Shown here: in pieces, positions 1 to 8,831 of the stretch
Position numbering within the stretch: the stretch's first letter is position 1
Layout: each line of letters starts with the position of its first letter
NCBI GenBank assembly: GCA_003990705.1
Contig: AP018318.1
Coordinates: 2,793,501-2,857,500 of the forward strand
DNA from: Nostoc sp. HK-01
GTDB lineage: Bacteria > Cyanobacteriota > Cyanobacteriia > Cyanobacteriales > Nostocaceae
Length of the DNA: 64,000 nt
Direction of reading: 5' to 3'
Program-made: the position numbers and the translations under genes
The notes under the pieces: generated by a model
The model's input: only the letters and a program-made list of their open reading frames with translations
The model's database searches: none
Told to the model about the DNA's origin: nothing

Positions 1-123
1 TAATGCAAAGCGCCTTTTGCGTTTAAATATTGGGAAAAAATTATCATATTTTGAGTCAATAGAGGGAAATAAATCATTACACTGAGAGGTAGATGCCCTG
101 CTGGGATTGACCGTCCTATACAA

Positions 124-1326
124 ATGATGACTAAACAAACTCACAGAATTTTAATCCTTGGTGGAGGCTTTGGTGGTCTCTACACCGCGTTGCGCTTAAG
201 CCAGTTACCTTGGGAATCTCAGCAAAAACCCGAAATTGTACTGGTAGATCAAAGCGATCGCTTTCTATTTTCCCCCTTACTCTACGAATTGCTCACAGGT
301 GAACTGCAAACTTGGGAAATTGCCCCTCCCTTCGCCGAACTCCTCCAAGGCACAGGTGTACGCTTTTACCAAGCAGTAGTATCAGGAATTGATACCGACC
401 AACAACGAGTACAATTACAAGATGGGCCAGAAATTGCCTACGACCGCTTAGTACTGGCTTTAGGTGGAGAAACACCACTAGATATGGTTCCTGGTGCGAC
501 TTCCTACGCCCTACCGTTCCGCACCATCAATGATGCTTACCGTCTGGAACAACGACTGCAAATTTTGCAAGAATCCGATGCTGATAAAATTCGGATAGCG
601 ATCGTTGGTGCTGGTTACAGTGGTGTTGAACTAGCTTGTAAATTAGCCGACAGGCTGGGCGAAAAAGGCCGTTTGCGCTTAATTGAAATCAGCGACCAAA
701 TCTTACGCACCTCCCCAGAGTTTAACCGTGAAACTGCCAAAAAAGCTTTAGACGCAAGGGGTGTATTTATTGATTTAGAAACCAAAGTTGAATCGATTAG
801 CGCAGATACCATCTCCCTAGAATACAAAAATCAAATCGATACAATTCCTGTAGATTTAGTTATTTGGACTGTAGGTACACAAGTAGCACCTGTAGTTAAA
901 AACTTACCTTTCAAGCAAAACCAGCGCCATCAAATCACGACTACACCAACCTTACAAGTTCTTGACCACCCAGAAATTTTTGCCTTGGGCGATTTAGCCG
1001 ACTGTCGTGATGCGGAAGATCAACAAATTCCCGCCACAGCCCAAGCAGCTTTTCAACAAGCTGATTATACTGCGTGGAATATCTGGGCTTCTTTGAGCGA
1101 TCGCCCATTGTTACCCTTCCGCTACCAAAAACTAGGAGAAATGATGGCGTTGGGAACAGATAACGCTACTTTGACTGGTTTAGGAATCAAACTAGATGGT
1201 TCTTTAGGTTATGTTGCGCGTCGTCTAGCCTATCTGTATCGAATGCCGACTTTAGAACATCAACTCAAAGTTGGTTTTAATTGGCTAGTCCGTCCTATTA
1301 TAGAGACACTTTCTCAGTCAATCTAA
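124..1326 (+). CDS. Type II NAD(P)H dehydrogenase (NDH-2), FAD-dependent
   Basis: This is a 400-residue flavoprotein of the NDH-2 family, which passes electrons from NAD(P)H to quinone at the membrane without pumping protons. Residues 9-20 hold the FAD-binding GGGFGG loop, and residues 158-170 hold a second dinucleotide loop (GAGYSG) for NAD(P)H. IWTVGT near 248 and FALGDLADC near 290 are the conserved motifs closing the FAD fold. Length matches the family. Two ATG codons in tandem (124 and 127) could start it. It stands alone, with the next gene 135 bases downstream. Which of the several cyanobacterial NDH-2 paralogues it is cannot be told. Confidence 0.88.
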   Translation: MMTKQTHRILILGGGFGGLYTALRLSQLPWESQQKPEIVLVDQSDRFLFSPLLYELLTGELQTWEIAPPFAELLQGTGVRFYQAVVSGIDTDQQRVQLQDGPEIAYDRLVLALGGETPLDMVPGATSYALPFRTINDAYRLEQRLQILQESDADKIRIAIVGAGYSGVELACKLADRLGEKGRLRLIEISDQILRTSPEFNRETAKKALDARGVFIDLETKVESISADTISLEYKNQIDTIPVDLVIWTVGTQVAPVVKNLPFKQNQRHQITTTPTLQVLDHPEIFALGDLADCRDAEDQQIPATAQAAFQQADYTAWNIWASLSDRPLLPFRYQKLGEMMALGTDNATLTGLGIKLDGSLGYVARRLAYLYRMPTLEHQLKVGFNWLVRPIIETLSQSI

Positions 1327-1339
1327 ATCTCATACCATT

Positions 1340-1388
1340 TTAGATTTTGGACTTCGGCTGCGCTCAGTCGAACGATTTTAGATTGATT
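1340..1388. repeat. Short palindromic intergenic repeat
   Basis: Between the NDH-2 and HAD genes, the segment around GACTTCGGCTGCGCTCAGTC is flanked by two copies of TTTTAGATT. This kind of sequence is dispersed in many copies in Nostoc-type genomes. No coding potential is evident. The call rests on recognising the type, not on a count in this genome. Confidence 0.35.
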
Positions 1389-1461
1389 GGGGGTTCTTCA
1401 TCAGTGCCTTTCTTGTTTTGCATTGGTATCACCTTCAAAATACATAATCACAAACAGTTTG

Positions 1462-2112
1462 ATGGAACGACCGAAAGTTATTTTTCTGGATGCTGTCGGC
1501 ACAATATTCGGCGTAAAAGGCAGTGTGGGCGAAGTATATAGTCAGATAGCCAAAGAATTTGGTGTAGAAGTTTCTGCGGCCAGATTAAATCACGCATTCA
1601 TCCAAAGTTTTAAAGCCGCACCACCACCAATATTTTTAGATGCAGAACCAGCAGATATCCCTCAACGAGAATTTGATTGGTGGCGGATAATCGCCCTCAA
1701 TACCTTTGAGACGGCTGGTTTTCTCCAGCAATTTTCTGACTTTTCGGCTTTTTTTAGCGAACTTTATATTCACTTTGGGACTGCTGAACCTTGGTTTATC
1801 TATGCTGATGTTTTGCCATCGCTGATGAACTGGCGGCATTTGGGCATTGAATTAGGAATCATATCTAACTTTGATTCTCGAATTTATTCAGTGTTGCAAA
1901 GTTTAGGTATTAGTGATTATTTCACTTCGGTGACAATTTCTACCCAAGCACGCGCTGCTAAACCTGATACCCAAATTTTTGCCGTTGCTTTAGAAAAACA
2001 CGATTGTTTACCAGAAGCAGCATGGCATATTGGTGACAGTATTATCGAAGATTATCAAGGGGCAAAAGCTGCGGGAATGCGGGGGATTTGGATCAATCGG
2101 GATAAAAAATAG
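1462..2112 (+). CDS. HAD-superfamily hydrolase
   Basis: A 216-residue haloacid-dehalogenase-like hydrolase, probably a small-molecule phosphatase. Motif I is FLDAVGTIF with the nucleophile Asp at residue 10. The usual second Asp of DxD is Val here, which is seen in some subfamilies but lowers confidence in phosphatase chemistry. Motif II is IISNFDSR, motif III the Lys in AAKPDTQ, and motif IV GDSIIEDYQGAKAAG. I chose the ATG at 1462 because the longer upstream reading (from 1387) lacks family similarity and runs through the intergenic repeat. A stem-loop follows the stop. Substrate unknown. Confidence 0.8.
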   Translation: MERPKVIFLDAVGTIFGVKGSVGEVYSQIAKEFGVEVSAARLNHAFIQSFKAAPPPIFLDAEPADIPQREFDWWRIIALNTFETAGFLQQFSDFSAFFSELYIHFGTAEPWFIYADVLPSLMNWRHLGIELGIISNFDSRIYSVLQSLGISDYFTSVTISTQARAAKPDTQIFAVALEKHDCLPEAAWHIGDSIIEDYQGAKAAGMRGIWINRDKK

Positions 2113-2138
2113 AATGTCTGCTAGAGACAAATTGCATC

Positions 2139-2176
2139 ACGGGGATGGCTTATTACTCATGATTCATCCCCGTTTA
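2139..2176 (+). terminator. Stem-loop after the HAD gene
   Basis: ACGGGGATG at 2139-2147 pairs with CATCCCCGT at 2165-2173 around a 17-base loop, 26 bases past the HAD stop. The following T-rich run is weak (TTAAATTT), so this is a plausible rather than strong intrinsic terminator. Confidence 0.45.
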
Positions 2177-2503
2177 AATTTAGTGCAGAGGATAAGATTT
2201 ACTATGTTCTAGATTCAGATAGCAATCCTGACATATCTAATACTCGTCCTGAAAAAATATTACATTGTTCTGACATTTGTTTACGTTTGGTATCATCAGT
2301 CCAAATACTATCGAAAGTTAATTTCCATCGTGCTATTTGGACTTGAATATTAACCACAGTTTCACTCTTATCCCTCTAACTTATATTTAGTAAAGCTGAA
2401 ACAAAAAGCGATCGCCTTTTGCCCTGACTAGCAATCCTATATAAAAAAATATCCCCAACTTTTTAAATAAGTCGAGGATATAAACCTAATATATTGAACC
2501 AAG
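2177..2503. other. Gene-free convergent spacer
   Basis: This AT-rich spacer lies between the HAD gene (plus) and the NUDIX gene (minus). It contains one HIP1-type octamer near 2408. I see no open frame with coding character and no RNA gene. Confidence 0.5.
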
Positions 2504-3049
2504 CTACAAAAAAGGACGTGCTAAGAAAAAGCTGGCGATTGATTTAGCATCTACGGGTTCGCCTTGTAAAATCGCTGTTTCCAGTTCCTCTGGTGTCATG
2601 AGAACAGTTTCAATATCTTCGTCTTCGTCTTGTTTGGGTGGTGTTTCTAACTTTTCTAAATCTTGGGCGAGAAAAGCATAAATAATTTCATCAGAATATC
2701 CAGGCGCAAGGAAAAACTCTCCTAGTTTGCGCCATTTTTGGGCGCTATAGCCTGTTTCTTCCTCAATTTCACGCCTGACTGTTTCTTGCGGATCTTCATT
2801 GCGTTCTAAAGTACCCGCGGGAAATTCTAAGATTCTTCCTTGAACGGCGAAGCGATACTGACGCACGAGTACCAGTTTTCCTTCATTGGTCACAGGTACA
2901 GCTAACGCCCCACCTGGGTGACGAATACATTCCCATTCGCCTTCCGATTTATTTGGTAAACGCAAGCGATTGACTTCAAAATCAAATTTGCGTCCTTTAT
3001 GAAACAGACGTTGTTTTAATAACTGCGGTAATTCTCTACCTAATGGCAT
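2504..3049 (-). CDS. NUDIX hydrolase (ADP-ribose pyrophosphatase-like)
   Basis: A 181-residue NUDIX hydrolase. The NUDIX box reads G(x5)E(x7)REIEEETG in the segment GTLERNEDPQETVRREIEEE, with all metal-binding Glu residues present. An upstream strand-rich region (GALAVPVTNEGKLVLVRQYR) is typical of the ADP-ribose pyrophosphatase branch, which cleaves ADP-ribose or related nucleoside diphosphate sugars. It lies 73 bases downstream of folK on the same strand and is probably co-transcribed with it. Substrate within the NUDIX family cannot be set from sequence alone. Confidence 0.85.
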   Translation of the reverse strand: MPLGRELPQLLKQRLFHKGRKFDFEVNRLRLPNKSEGEWECIRHPGGALAVPVTNEGKLVLVRQYRFAVQGRILEFPAGTLERNEDPQETVRREIEEETGYSAQKWRKLGEFFLAPGYSDEIIYAFLAQDLEKLETPPKQDEDEDIETVLMTPEELETAILQGEPVDAKSIASFFLARPFL

Positions 3050-3122
3050 AGTTATAGTTTTATCTTTTCAAAATCAACGAACAAACACTGTTTGTCGTTT
3101 GTGGGATCAGGATTTTGTGTGT

Positions 3123-3710
3123 TTATTGGTAGTGACTTGAATTGCTCTTCAGTAAATGTACATCAGAACAGTCTACATCTTTTACCAACTGTTTGATCGT
3201 GTATCCGGAAACTGGCTCAATCCAATCTGGAGCAATTTCGGCTAGGGGAACTAAAACAAATGCTCGCTCGTGCATCCGGGGATGGGGTATTTGCAGGGTT
3301 GGGGTGTCGAGAATTACTTGATCGTACAACAACAAGTCTAAATCAAGCGATCGCGGCCCCCACCTTTCTTGCCGCACTCGCCCAAATTGCTGTTCTGTGG
3401 CTAACAAGGTCTCTAGCAATAACTGCGGTGTCATGTCAACTTGCAAGATTGCGCAGCCATTAATGTAATCTGGCTGCGGTGGCCCTACTGCTTTAGTTAT
3501 ATACCAATTGGATGTTGCTTCTAATTGCATTGTTGGTATAAAGCTTAACTGGGCGATCGCTGCTTCTAAGATTTTTCGAGAATCACCAAGATTACTACCA
3601 AGTGCTACAGCTATCCGCCCAGACCTTTTATCACTAAGAGATTCTTGTCCACTATCATGAGGATGATTGATTATATTTTGCTCCCCATTGAGACCGGATA
3701 GTTTTAACAA
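3123..3710 (-). CDS. folK: 2-amino-4-hydroxy-6-hydroxymethyldihydropteridine pyrophosphokinase
   Basis: FolK (HPPK) transfers pyrophosphate from ATP to hydroxymethyl-dihydropterin, the step before dihydropteroate synthase in folate synthesis. The 195-residue protein has an N-terminal extension of about 30 residues, then ALGSNLGDS. The family signature RWGPRSLDLDLLLYD is complete, including the magnesium-binding Asp pair, and PHPRMHERAFVLVPL follows. A Met at 3710 opens the longest reading. A shorter start closer to the GRIAVALGSN core is possible but no other Met is available. It heads a likely two-gene unit with the downstream NUDIX gene. Confidence 0.92.
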   Translation of the reverse strand: MLKLSGLNGEQNIINHPHDSGQESLSDKRSGRIAVALGSNLGDSRKILEAAIAQLSFIPTMQLEATSNWYITKAVGPPQPDYINGCAILQVDMTPQLLLETLLATEQQFGRVRQERWGPRSLDLDLLLYDQVILDTPTLQIPHPRMHERAFVLVPLAEIAPDWIEPVSGYTIKQLVKDVDCSDVHLLKSNSSHYQ

Positions 3711-3951
3711 TTTTTCTTTAAAGAATTAAATAAAATTACCGACTGAATCTTGACAAAATTCACGTACTAATTATGAGAATAATATTTTCTGTAGCAATGA
3801 ATTCAGTTAATTATTTATAGGATAATATACTAACACGAACGTAGTTAATTAACCCCTCAAAAGTCTTTTAGGCGGTTAATCTGCGATTAATTGGAGCAAG
3901 GAACTAACGTGGGGAATCACACCTCCTGGTTCAAGCAACAACCAACAAAGT

Positions 3952-6333
3952 TTGAGTGACTCTGACAAGGAGGAACCGCGATTGTCGCCTGGTAATCAAT
4001 ATAAAAATGAGGAATCCACTGCCGAGAGCTTACCCCCAACCAAGGTGGGAAAGGTGAGGCAACTATTTGGCCGGATGGGTAATGTTTCATCGGGAATAGT
4101 TACCATATTTACCAGTAGGGAAAAGCCGTTTTATCGTCGTTTCTGGTTTTGGGCAATATTAACTGTCGGTAGTGGCGTAGTTGCTGCGAAATACGTCATT
4201 ACTTCAATAGATAAAACTTTGCCAGATAAATCAGAACTACAAGCTTTTGTCCGTGAGCAAACATTAACAATTAAAGCCGCTGATGGTAATATCCTCCAGC
4301 AACAAGGAGAAGCTACCAGAGAGCAACTTAAAATAGAACAAATCCCCGATAAATTAAAAAAAGCTTTTATTGCCTCAGAAGATCGAAGATTTACAGAACA
4401 CAACGGTGTCGATCCCCAAGGGATTGTCAGAGCAGGTTTGAATAACTTGCGATCGCAAAATGTGGTAGAAGGTGGTAGCACCATCACCCAACAATTAGCC
4501 CGAATTCTGTTCTTAAAACAAGAAAAAACCATCTGGCGCAAACTCAAAGAAGTCCGTCTCGCCCAGAAAATAGAAGCAGAATTTACTAAAGACCAAATTT
4601 TAGAGCGCTATTTAAATTTGGTGTATTTAGGCTCAGGAGCTTATGGTGTAGGTGATGCAGCTTGGGTTTATTTCAGTAAGCCAGTAGACCAACTGACCTT
4701 AGCCGAAGCAGCCACAATTGCTGGTTTGGCTCCCGCCCCAAGTTTATATTCTCCCGAACAAAATCCCGCAGCTGCTAAACAACGGCGTAATTTAGTATTA
4801 CAACGGATGCGGGAAGATAACATTATTACCGCCGCTGAAAGTCAAGCCGCGGCTCAAGAACCATTAATTGTCAAAAGTAGTTTGCCTAAAAGGCTACAAG
4901 TCGAGTCACCCTACTTTACCAGTTACGTTCAGCAAGAATTGCCCAAGTATGTGTCTGCTGATGTACTGGCGGTTGGGGGTTTAACAGTAGAAACCAGTTT
5001 AGACCCGAATTGGCAAAAAGCAGCCGAAGCCGCAGTCACAAAAGTATTACGTAATCAAGGGCGTTGGGAAAACTTTAAGCAAGCTGCTTTGGTGGCTATA
5101 GACCCCCGCAGTGGGGAAATTAAAGCAATGGTGGGGGGTAAAGATTTTGGTAAAAACCAATTTAATCGTGTCACCCAAGCCAAGCGTCAGCCAGGCTCAA
5201 CTTTTAAAGGATTTGTCTACGCCACGGCGATCGCAACAGGGAAAAGCCCTTACGATACCTATTTAGATGCGCCCTTTATCGTCGATGGCTACGAACCAAA
5301 AAACTATAGCGAAAAATTCCGGGGCTTGATGAATATGCGAGATGCCCTCACTCGCTCTGTGAATATAGTTGCATTGAAAGTATTGCTAGATGTGGGATTT
5401 GCGCCAACGATTAAACTAGCCCACGATATGGGGATTAAATCGGAACTCAAACCCAATTATTCTCTAGCCCTTGGCTCCAACGAAGTCAACCTTTTAGAAT
5501 TAACCAGCGCTTACGGCAGTTTTGCCACTCAAGGATTACACGTAGAGCCGCATGGTATTCGTCGCATCCTCAACCGCCAAGGCCAAGTTATCTGGTCAGC
5601 CAATTTTAAATCACAGCGAGCGCTTGATGCTGATAGTGCCGCAATCATGACTTGGATGCTGCGTAACGTTGTTGTCGAAGGGACTGGTGCAGCTGCTCAG
5701 TTAGATAATCGACCTGTAGCTGGCAAAACAGGAACCTCTGATGAAGCCAGGGATTTGTGGTTTATTGGCTACATACCCCAAGCAGTGGCGGGAGTTTGGT
5801 TAGGTAACGATGACAACCGCGCCACCTATGGTAGTAGTAGTAGCGCCGCTTACACTTGGCACGAATTTATGGAAAAAGCCATAGAGGGAATGACTGTGGA
5901 AAAATTCCCGGAAAGGCCAAAGTTAGATGGTCGCAAAGGCACAATTAAAGCCCAACCTATCAAACCGAAGAAAATCCTCAACAGATCTAGTTCTAGTGAC
6001 GATAATGATGAGGTGAATTCCAGTGATGCTGATGATAGCGGCTCATCCAGAAGAAGACGCAGACGTAGTTACCAGCAGCAAGACAATAATACTGAGACAC
6101 CCAGAAGACGGCGGCGCTTTCGCACTGTAGAAAATGATTCTAGTGCCTCAGCTACAGAACCATCCCCCCGTTCTCGCCGAAGATCTAGACAAGTTGAATC
6201 AGAATCTCCTACACCTAAAAGGTCTAGACATTCTTCACCGTCAACTAGTAATAGTTCTGGTTCTTCTGGTTCGGGTTCAGCATCAACACCCAGTTGGCGG
6301 GATAGACTGAAACCAGGTTCATCTTCACAATAG
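3952..6333 (+). CDS. Class A penicillin-binding protein (PBP1A-type)
   Basis: A bifunctional peptidoglycan synthase of 793 residues. A membrane anchor lies near residues 62-85. The GT51 transglycosylase follows (EDRRFTEHNGVD, GGSTITQQLAR, LNLVYLGSGAYGV, AGLAPAPS), then the transpeptidase with catalytic Ser416 in GSTFK, SVN near 465 and the KTG motif at Lys592. From about 660 the tail is disordered, rich in Ser and Arg clusters, and outside the catalytic fold. The start shown is TTG at 3952. No in-frame ATG exists before residue 42, and the frame stays open upstream to about 3878, so the true start is uncertain. The next gene begins 10 bases after the stop. Confidence 0.9.
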   Translation: MSDSDKEEPRLSPGNQYKNEESTAESLPPTKVGKVRQLFGRMGNVSSGIVTIFTSREKPFYRRFWFWAILTVGSGVVAAKYVITSIDKTLPDKSELQAFVREQTLTIKAADGNILQQQGEATREQLKIEQIPDKLKKAFIASEDRRFTEHNGVDPQGIVRAGLNNLRSQNVVEGGSTITQQLARILFLKQEKTIWRKLKEVRLAQKIEAEFTKDQILERYLNLVYLGSGAYGVGDAAWVYFSKPVDQLTLAEAATIAGLAPAPSLYSPEQNPAAAKQRRNLVLQRMREDNIITAAESQAAAQEPLIVKSSLPKRLQVESPYFTSYVQQELPKYVSADVLAVGGLTVETSLDPNWQKAAEAAVTKVLRNQGRWENFKQAALVAIDPRSGEIKAMVGGKDFGKNQFNRVTQAKRQPGSTFKGFVYATAIATGKSPYDTYLDAPFIVDGYEPKNYSEKFRGLMNMRDALTRSVNIVALKVLLDVGFAPTIKLAHDMGIKSELKPNYSLALGSNEVNLLELTSAYGSFATQGLHVEPHGIRRILNRQGQVIWSANFKSQRALDADSAAIMTWMLRNVVVEGTGAAAQLDNRPVAGKTGTSDEARDLWFIGYIPQAVAGVWLGNDDNRATYGSSSSAAYTWHEFMEKAIEGMTVEKFPERPKLDGRKGTIKAQPIKPKKILNRSSSSDDNDEVNSSDADDSGSSRRRRRRSYQQQDNNTETPRRRRRFRTVENDSSASATEPSPRSRRRSRQVESESPTPKRSRHSSPSTSNSSGSSGSGSASTPSWRDRLKPGSSSQ

Positions 6334-6343
6334 TTAACTTTTC

Positions 6344-6940
6344 ATGACTGCTGAGTTACCATCACTTGCTGCATCTGAGTTTGTCGCCACGTTAACCCAA
6401 GCTGGCAAAGATAGCGATCGCCCATCAGCTAAAGTAATAGTTGATGCTCTGTTACAAGCAGAAAAAACCGCCAAACAGCAACGAATTAGCTATACTTTTG
6501 ATTCTCTTGTCGGCACATGGCGACTGTGCTTTGCCACCGGAACACGTAAAGTGAGACAGCGCGGCGGCATAATTTTGGGTAAAGGCTTTTATTGGCCTAA
6601 ATTTACGCCAACTTATCTTTCCTTTAGTGAAGCAACATCAGCCAAAGCAGAAATTAGCAATCAGGTGAAACTAGGGTCTGTGTTTTTGAAACTCACAGGC
6701 CCAGCCAAATATTTAAGCAAAAAAAACCTATTGGCATTTGATTTTACCCACATCCAAATTAGTCTTTTTGGTCGTGTTATTTACAATAAGCCTCTAGGTG
6801 GTAATAAATCACAAACAAAAGATTTTGACAACGAACCCATCGCTAAATTGCCATTCTTTGCGTTCTTTTTAATTACAGAAGATTTTATCGCCGCCCGTGG
6901 CCGGGGAGGTGGACTAGCACTGTGGTTTCGAGAGAGATAA
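6344..6940 (+). CDS. PAP/fibrillin-like lipid-associated protein
   Basis: A 198-residue protein resembling the plastid lipid-associated (PAP/fibrillin) family of cyanobacteria and chloroplasts. These are lipocalin-like proteins linked to thylakoid membranes and plastoglobules. Supporting features are the N-terminal GTWRLCFATG strand, the central beta-rich stretch, and the C-terminal FFLITEDFIAARGRGGGLA segment typical of this family. No signal peptide is visible. It starts 10 bases after the PBP gene and is probably co-transcribed. The assignment is by resemblance. A precise role is not known. Confidence 0.6.
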   Translation: MTAELPSLAASEFVATLTQAGKDSDRPSAKVIVDALLQAEKTAKQQRISYTFDSLVGTWRLCFATGTRKVRQRGGIILGKGFYWPKFTPTYLSFSEATSAKAEISNQVKLGSVFLKLTGPAKYLSKKNLLAFDFTHIQISLFGRVIYNKPLGGNKSQTKDFDNEPIAKLPFFAFFLITEDFIAARGRGGGLALWFRER

Positions 6941-6955
6941 TCTGAGCTAAATCAA

Positions 6956-7288
6956 CTATCTATCCCAACTATTATTACGGTACTTTTTGTAACGTCCATA
7001 ATGATTTCCCTGGTCACGGCGCGAATTGTCCTGCCGCCCATAACCTTGATTTCGGTTAAAATTACCACGTCGCTCATCAGGTAACTGACGACGATTTATC
7101 CGCCCCCGACTATTTTGTTGACGATTAGTTTGATTAATTATTTGGATAATTGTATTGTTATCTCCATTAATCGCCGCTGTTTGGTTGGCTCCTTGATTAC
7201 TGTTAACCTCGGCTAACGTAGGAGAAGCAACCAGCCCAAAAGTTGCAACTGCTGTTAAAAGACTAAAAATAAATTTTTTCTTGCTCAT
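6956..7288 (-). CDS. Small secreted Q/N/R-rich protein with curli-like motif
   Basis: A 110-residue protein with a signal peptide ending around SPTLA. The mature part begins with NQGANQTAAINGDNNTI, an Asn/Gln-rich stretch reminiscent of a curlin or beta-helix turn, then becomes rich in Arg, Asn and Gly with a C-terminal Tyr/Arg tail. The ATG at 7288 is preferred because GAAGG lies 10 bases upstream. ATG 7297 and TTG 7309 are in-frame alternatives. It shares the Q-x-A-A-I-x-G-D/N-x-S/N-x-I motif with the gene at 8481. Function unknown. Confidence 0.65.
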   Translation of the reverse strand: MSKKKFIFSLLTAVATFGLVASPTLAEVNSNQGANQTAAINGDNNTIIQIINQTNRQQNSRGRINRRQLPDERRGNFNRNQGYGRQDNSRRDQGNHYGRYKKYRNNSWDR

Positions 7289-7471
7289 CTTCGCCATACC
7301 TTCAATCAACTTATTGAATAACCACCAACATCTAAAATTTGGTGGGGCTTGTACCCTTTAAATTACAAATTCGTAATTATTGAGCCACCAGATTTATCTT
7401 TATCAAGCCAAAATCTCACATCCCAAATTGTTTAACGGGTTCAAGCCTGCACCTAAATAAACTGATAGATT

Positions 7472-7873
7472 TCAGCGGCGGAAATTACGAGGTCTAGTTA
7501 AAGATGGGTCATAGGCTGGGTTGTAAACATCCACTTTCACCCCAACAGGAACCTTAATAGTCGGCCCATTTATCCCTGTACCACCTCTACCACTATTAAT
7601 GCGTTGTCTGCTGGTGCGTTGTTGGTTTGCTCTTCCACTACCTGTATAAACTTGGGTACCAACTTGTGTAATTGTGTTTCCTGAGCATCGGCCTTGATTT
7701 TGCAAATCCACATTATTACTCTGTCGAGAAGGCTGTCTAGAGCCACGAACAGCCACTTGCACAGAAACGTCGGTCATCACACACTGTGCAACCACAGAAT
7801 CAGTCAAAGCAGGTGATATCGCTAATAAAGTACTGCTCGATAACCATCCAAGTAATAAAATTTTGGATCTCAT
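7472..7873 (-). CDS. Small secreted Q/R-rich protein
   Basis: A 133-residue secreted protein. The signal peptide (MRSKILLLGWLSSSTLLAIS) probably ends at VVA before QC. The mature region is rich in Gln, Arg, Ser and Gly, with two Cys. The ATG at 7873 is fixed by a strong ribosome binding site (AGGAGGTAAGT directly before ATG). The same GAGGTAAGT leader precedes the gene at 8481, suggesting shared ancestry. No known domain recognised. The C-terminal VKVDVYNPAYDPSLT is likely a short strand segment. Confidence 0.62.
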   Translation of the reverse strand: MRSKILLLGWLSSSTLLAISPALTDSVVAQCVMTDVSVQVAVRGSRQPSRQSNNVDLQNQGRCSGNTITQVGTQVYTGSGRANQQRTSRQRINSGRGGTGINGPTIKVPVGVKVDVYNPAYDPSLTRPRNFRR

Positions 7874-7905
7874 ACTTACCTCCTGGTCAATATCAACGGT
7901 AATTA

Positions 7906-8238
7906 CTATCGACATACAGTTGTCGAAGTGGTGCTTTGAGTAACGCTTCTACCTGAGTAACTGTTTTGACGTTTGGTATAGCTAGACGTGTAGCGACGAC
8001 AGGGTGCTTGCCGATAATATCTTCGCAGACGACGACGGGAATAAGCATCTGATGGAGTATAGTAACTATCTGTTGATTGATCCCTGTCTTCTTCAGAAAT
8101 GATTTTGACCCCATTATCGGAATCAACAATTGTTGTACCGTCATCAGTACGAATCTCAACTCTGGATGCGCTGGCTGCACTTGGCAAAACCATCAGCGCT
8201 AAGAAAACTACTAATGGTAAAGACTTTTTCGCTATCAT
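7906..8238 (-). CDS. Small secreted Ser/Arg/Tyr-rich protein
   Basis: A 110-residue protein with a clear signal peptide (SLPLVVFLALMVLPSAASA). A short strand segment (VEIRTDDGTTIVDSDNG) follows, then a tail rich in Ser, Thr, Tyr and Arg with two Cys. ATG 8238 is chosen with GGAG 10 bases upstream. A TTG at 8244 is less likely. It lies 32 bases upstream of the gene ending at 7472 on the same strand and is probably co-transcribed. No family recognised. Confidence 0.58.
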   Translation of the reverse strand: MIAKKSLPLVVFLALMVLPSAASASRVEIRTDDGTTIVDSDNGVKIISEEDRDQSTDSYYTPSDAYSRRRLRRYYRQAPCRRYTSSYTKRQNSYSGRSVTQSTTSTTVCR

Positions 8239-8342
8239 GATCAAATTTCTCCATAGTATGGAGCAAACAAGCTTTTTGATGCTGATTTAGTTCAAAAAGC
8301 CCAAAAATTTTAAACTTGATTAACTCAATAATTAGTTTATAG

Positions 8343-8368
8343 CTCCCAATCTTATTTAAGATTGGGAG
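8343..8368 (-). terminator. Perfect hairpin downstream of the gene at 8481
   Basis: A 12-base inverted repeat (CTCCCAATCTTA, two bases, then its complement) lies 113 bases past the stop of the 8481 gene. It has no long T-run in the minus direction, so it may be a terminator or an RNA-stabilising hairpin. It also separates that gene from the secreted pair at 7906 and 7472. Confidence 0.4.
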
Positions 8369-8480
8369 TTTCAGAGACCATTTATAAAGTGAATACCTAG
8401 ATAGGATATATTCCCTAAAGCCGTAACACACCCTACTGGAATTTTATTTTTACTTTATAAATAACCGCTTAGTACTCAGA

Positions 8481-8831
8481 CTATCTCCGACGCTGATCAC
8501 GACGAATAGAGTTTCTTTGTATGTTAATTATTCTAGAGCGTTGGCCAATTCTACTGCCATCACCTACAACGCCAGCAGATTGGCCTGTGTATTGACCATT
8601 GTCTTGATTGACACGTCCGCCAGAACGCCTACCTCTAATGCGCTGACGACTGTTTTGGATATTGATTTGATCTGCTCGTTGATAAATTTGGCTGTCATTG
8701 CCTACAATAGCAGCGTTTTGCTCGACAGTCTGAGTACTTGTCTGGTTAGTCTCGGCGTGAGCAGGTAAGGAAGCCAATCCTAAAGCTGCAACAGAGAAGA
8801 TGCTTACCAGATAACGTTTTATCAATATCAT
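8481..8831 (-). CDS. Small secreted protein with duplicated curli-like motif
   Basis: A 116-residue secreted protein with a signal peptide ending LPAHA. The mature part contains two related units. Residues about 38-62 read QNAAIVGNDSQIYQRADQIN and about 84-106 read QSAGVVGDGSRIGQRSRIIN. Each unit is followed by INIQ and an Arg-rich stretch. The pattern, with regularly spaced Gly, Asn/Ser, Ile and Gln, suggests a repeating beta-strand turn as in curlin or solenoid proteins. This is inference. A strong GAGGTAAGT Shine-Dalgarno precedes ATG 8831. It is the best-organised member of the local family. Confidence 0.65.
   Translation of the reverse strand: MILIKRYLVSIFSVAALGLASLPAHAETNQTSTQTVEQNAAIVGNDSQIYQRADQINIQNSRQRIRGRRSGGRVNQDNGQYTGQSAGVVGDGSRIGQRSRIINIQRNSIRRDQRRR

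Noticed and set aside
1387-1461. N-terminal extension of the HAD gene
   Set aside because: It runs through the end of the dispersed repeat and is not like HAD proteins, which begin near the FLDAVGT strand.
4131-4547. 138-codon minus-strand frame inside the PBP gene
   Set aside because: Shadow of a well-supported gene. No family resemblance or ribosome binding site.
8156-8431. 91-codon minus-strand frame upstream of the secreted gene at 7906
   Set aside because: It overlaps the signal-peptide region in another frame and crosses the perfect hairpin at 8343-8368. No coding features are visible.
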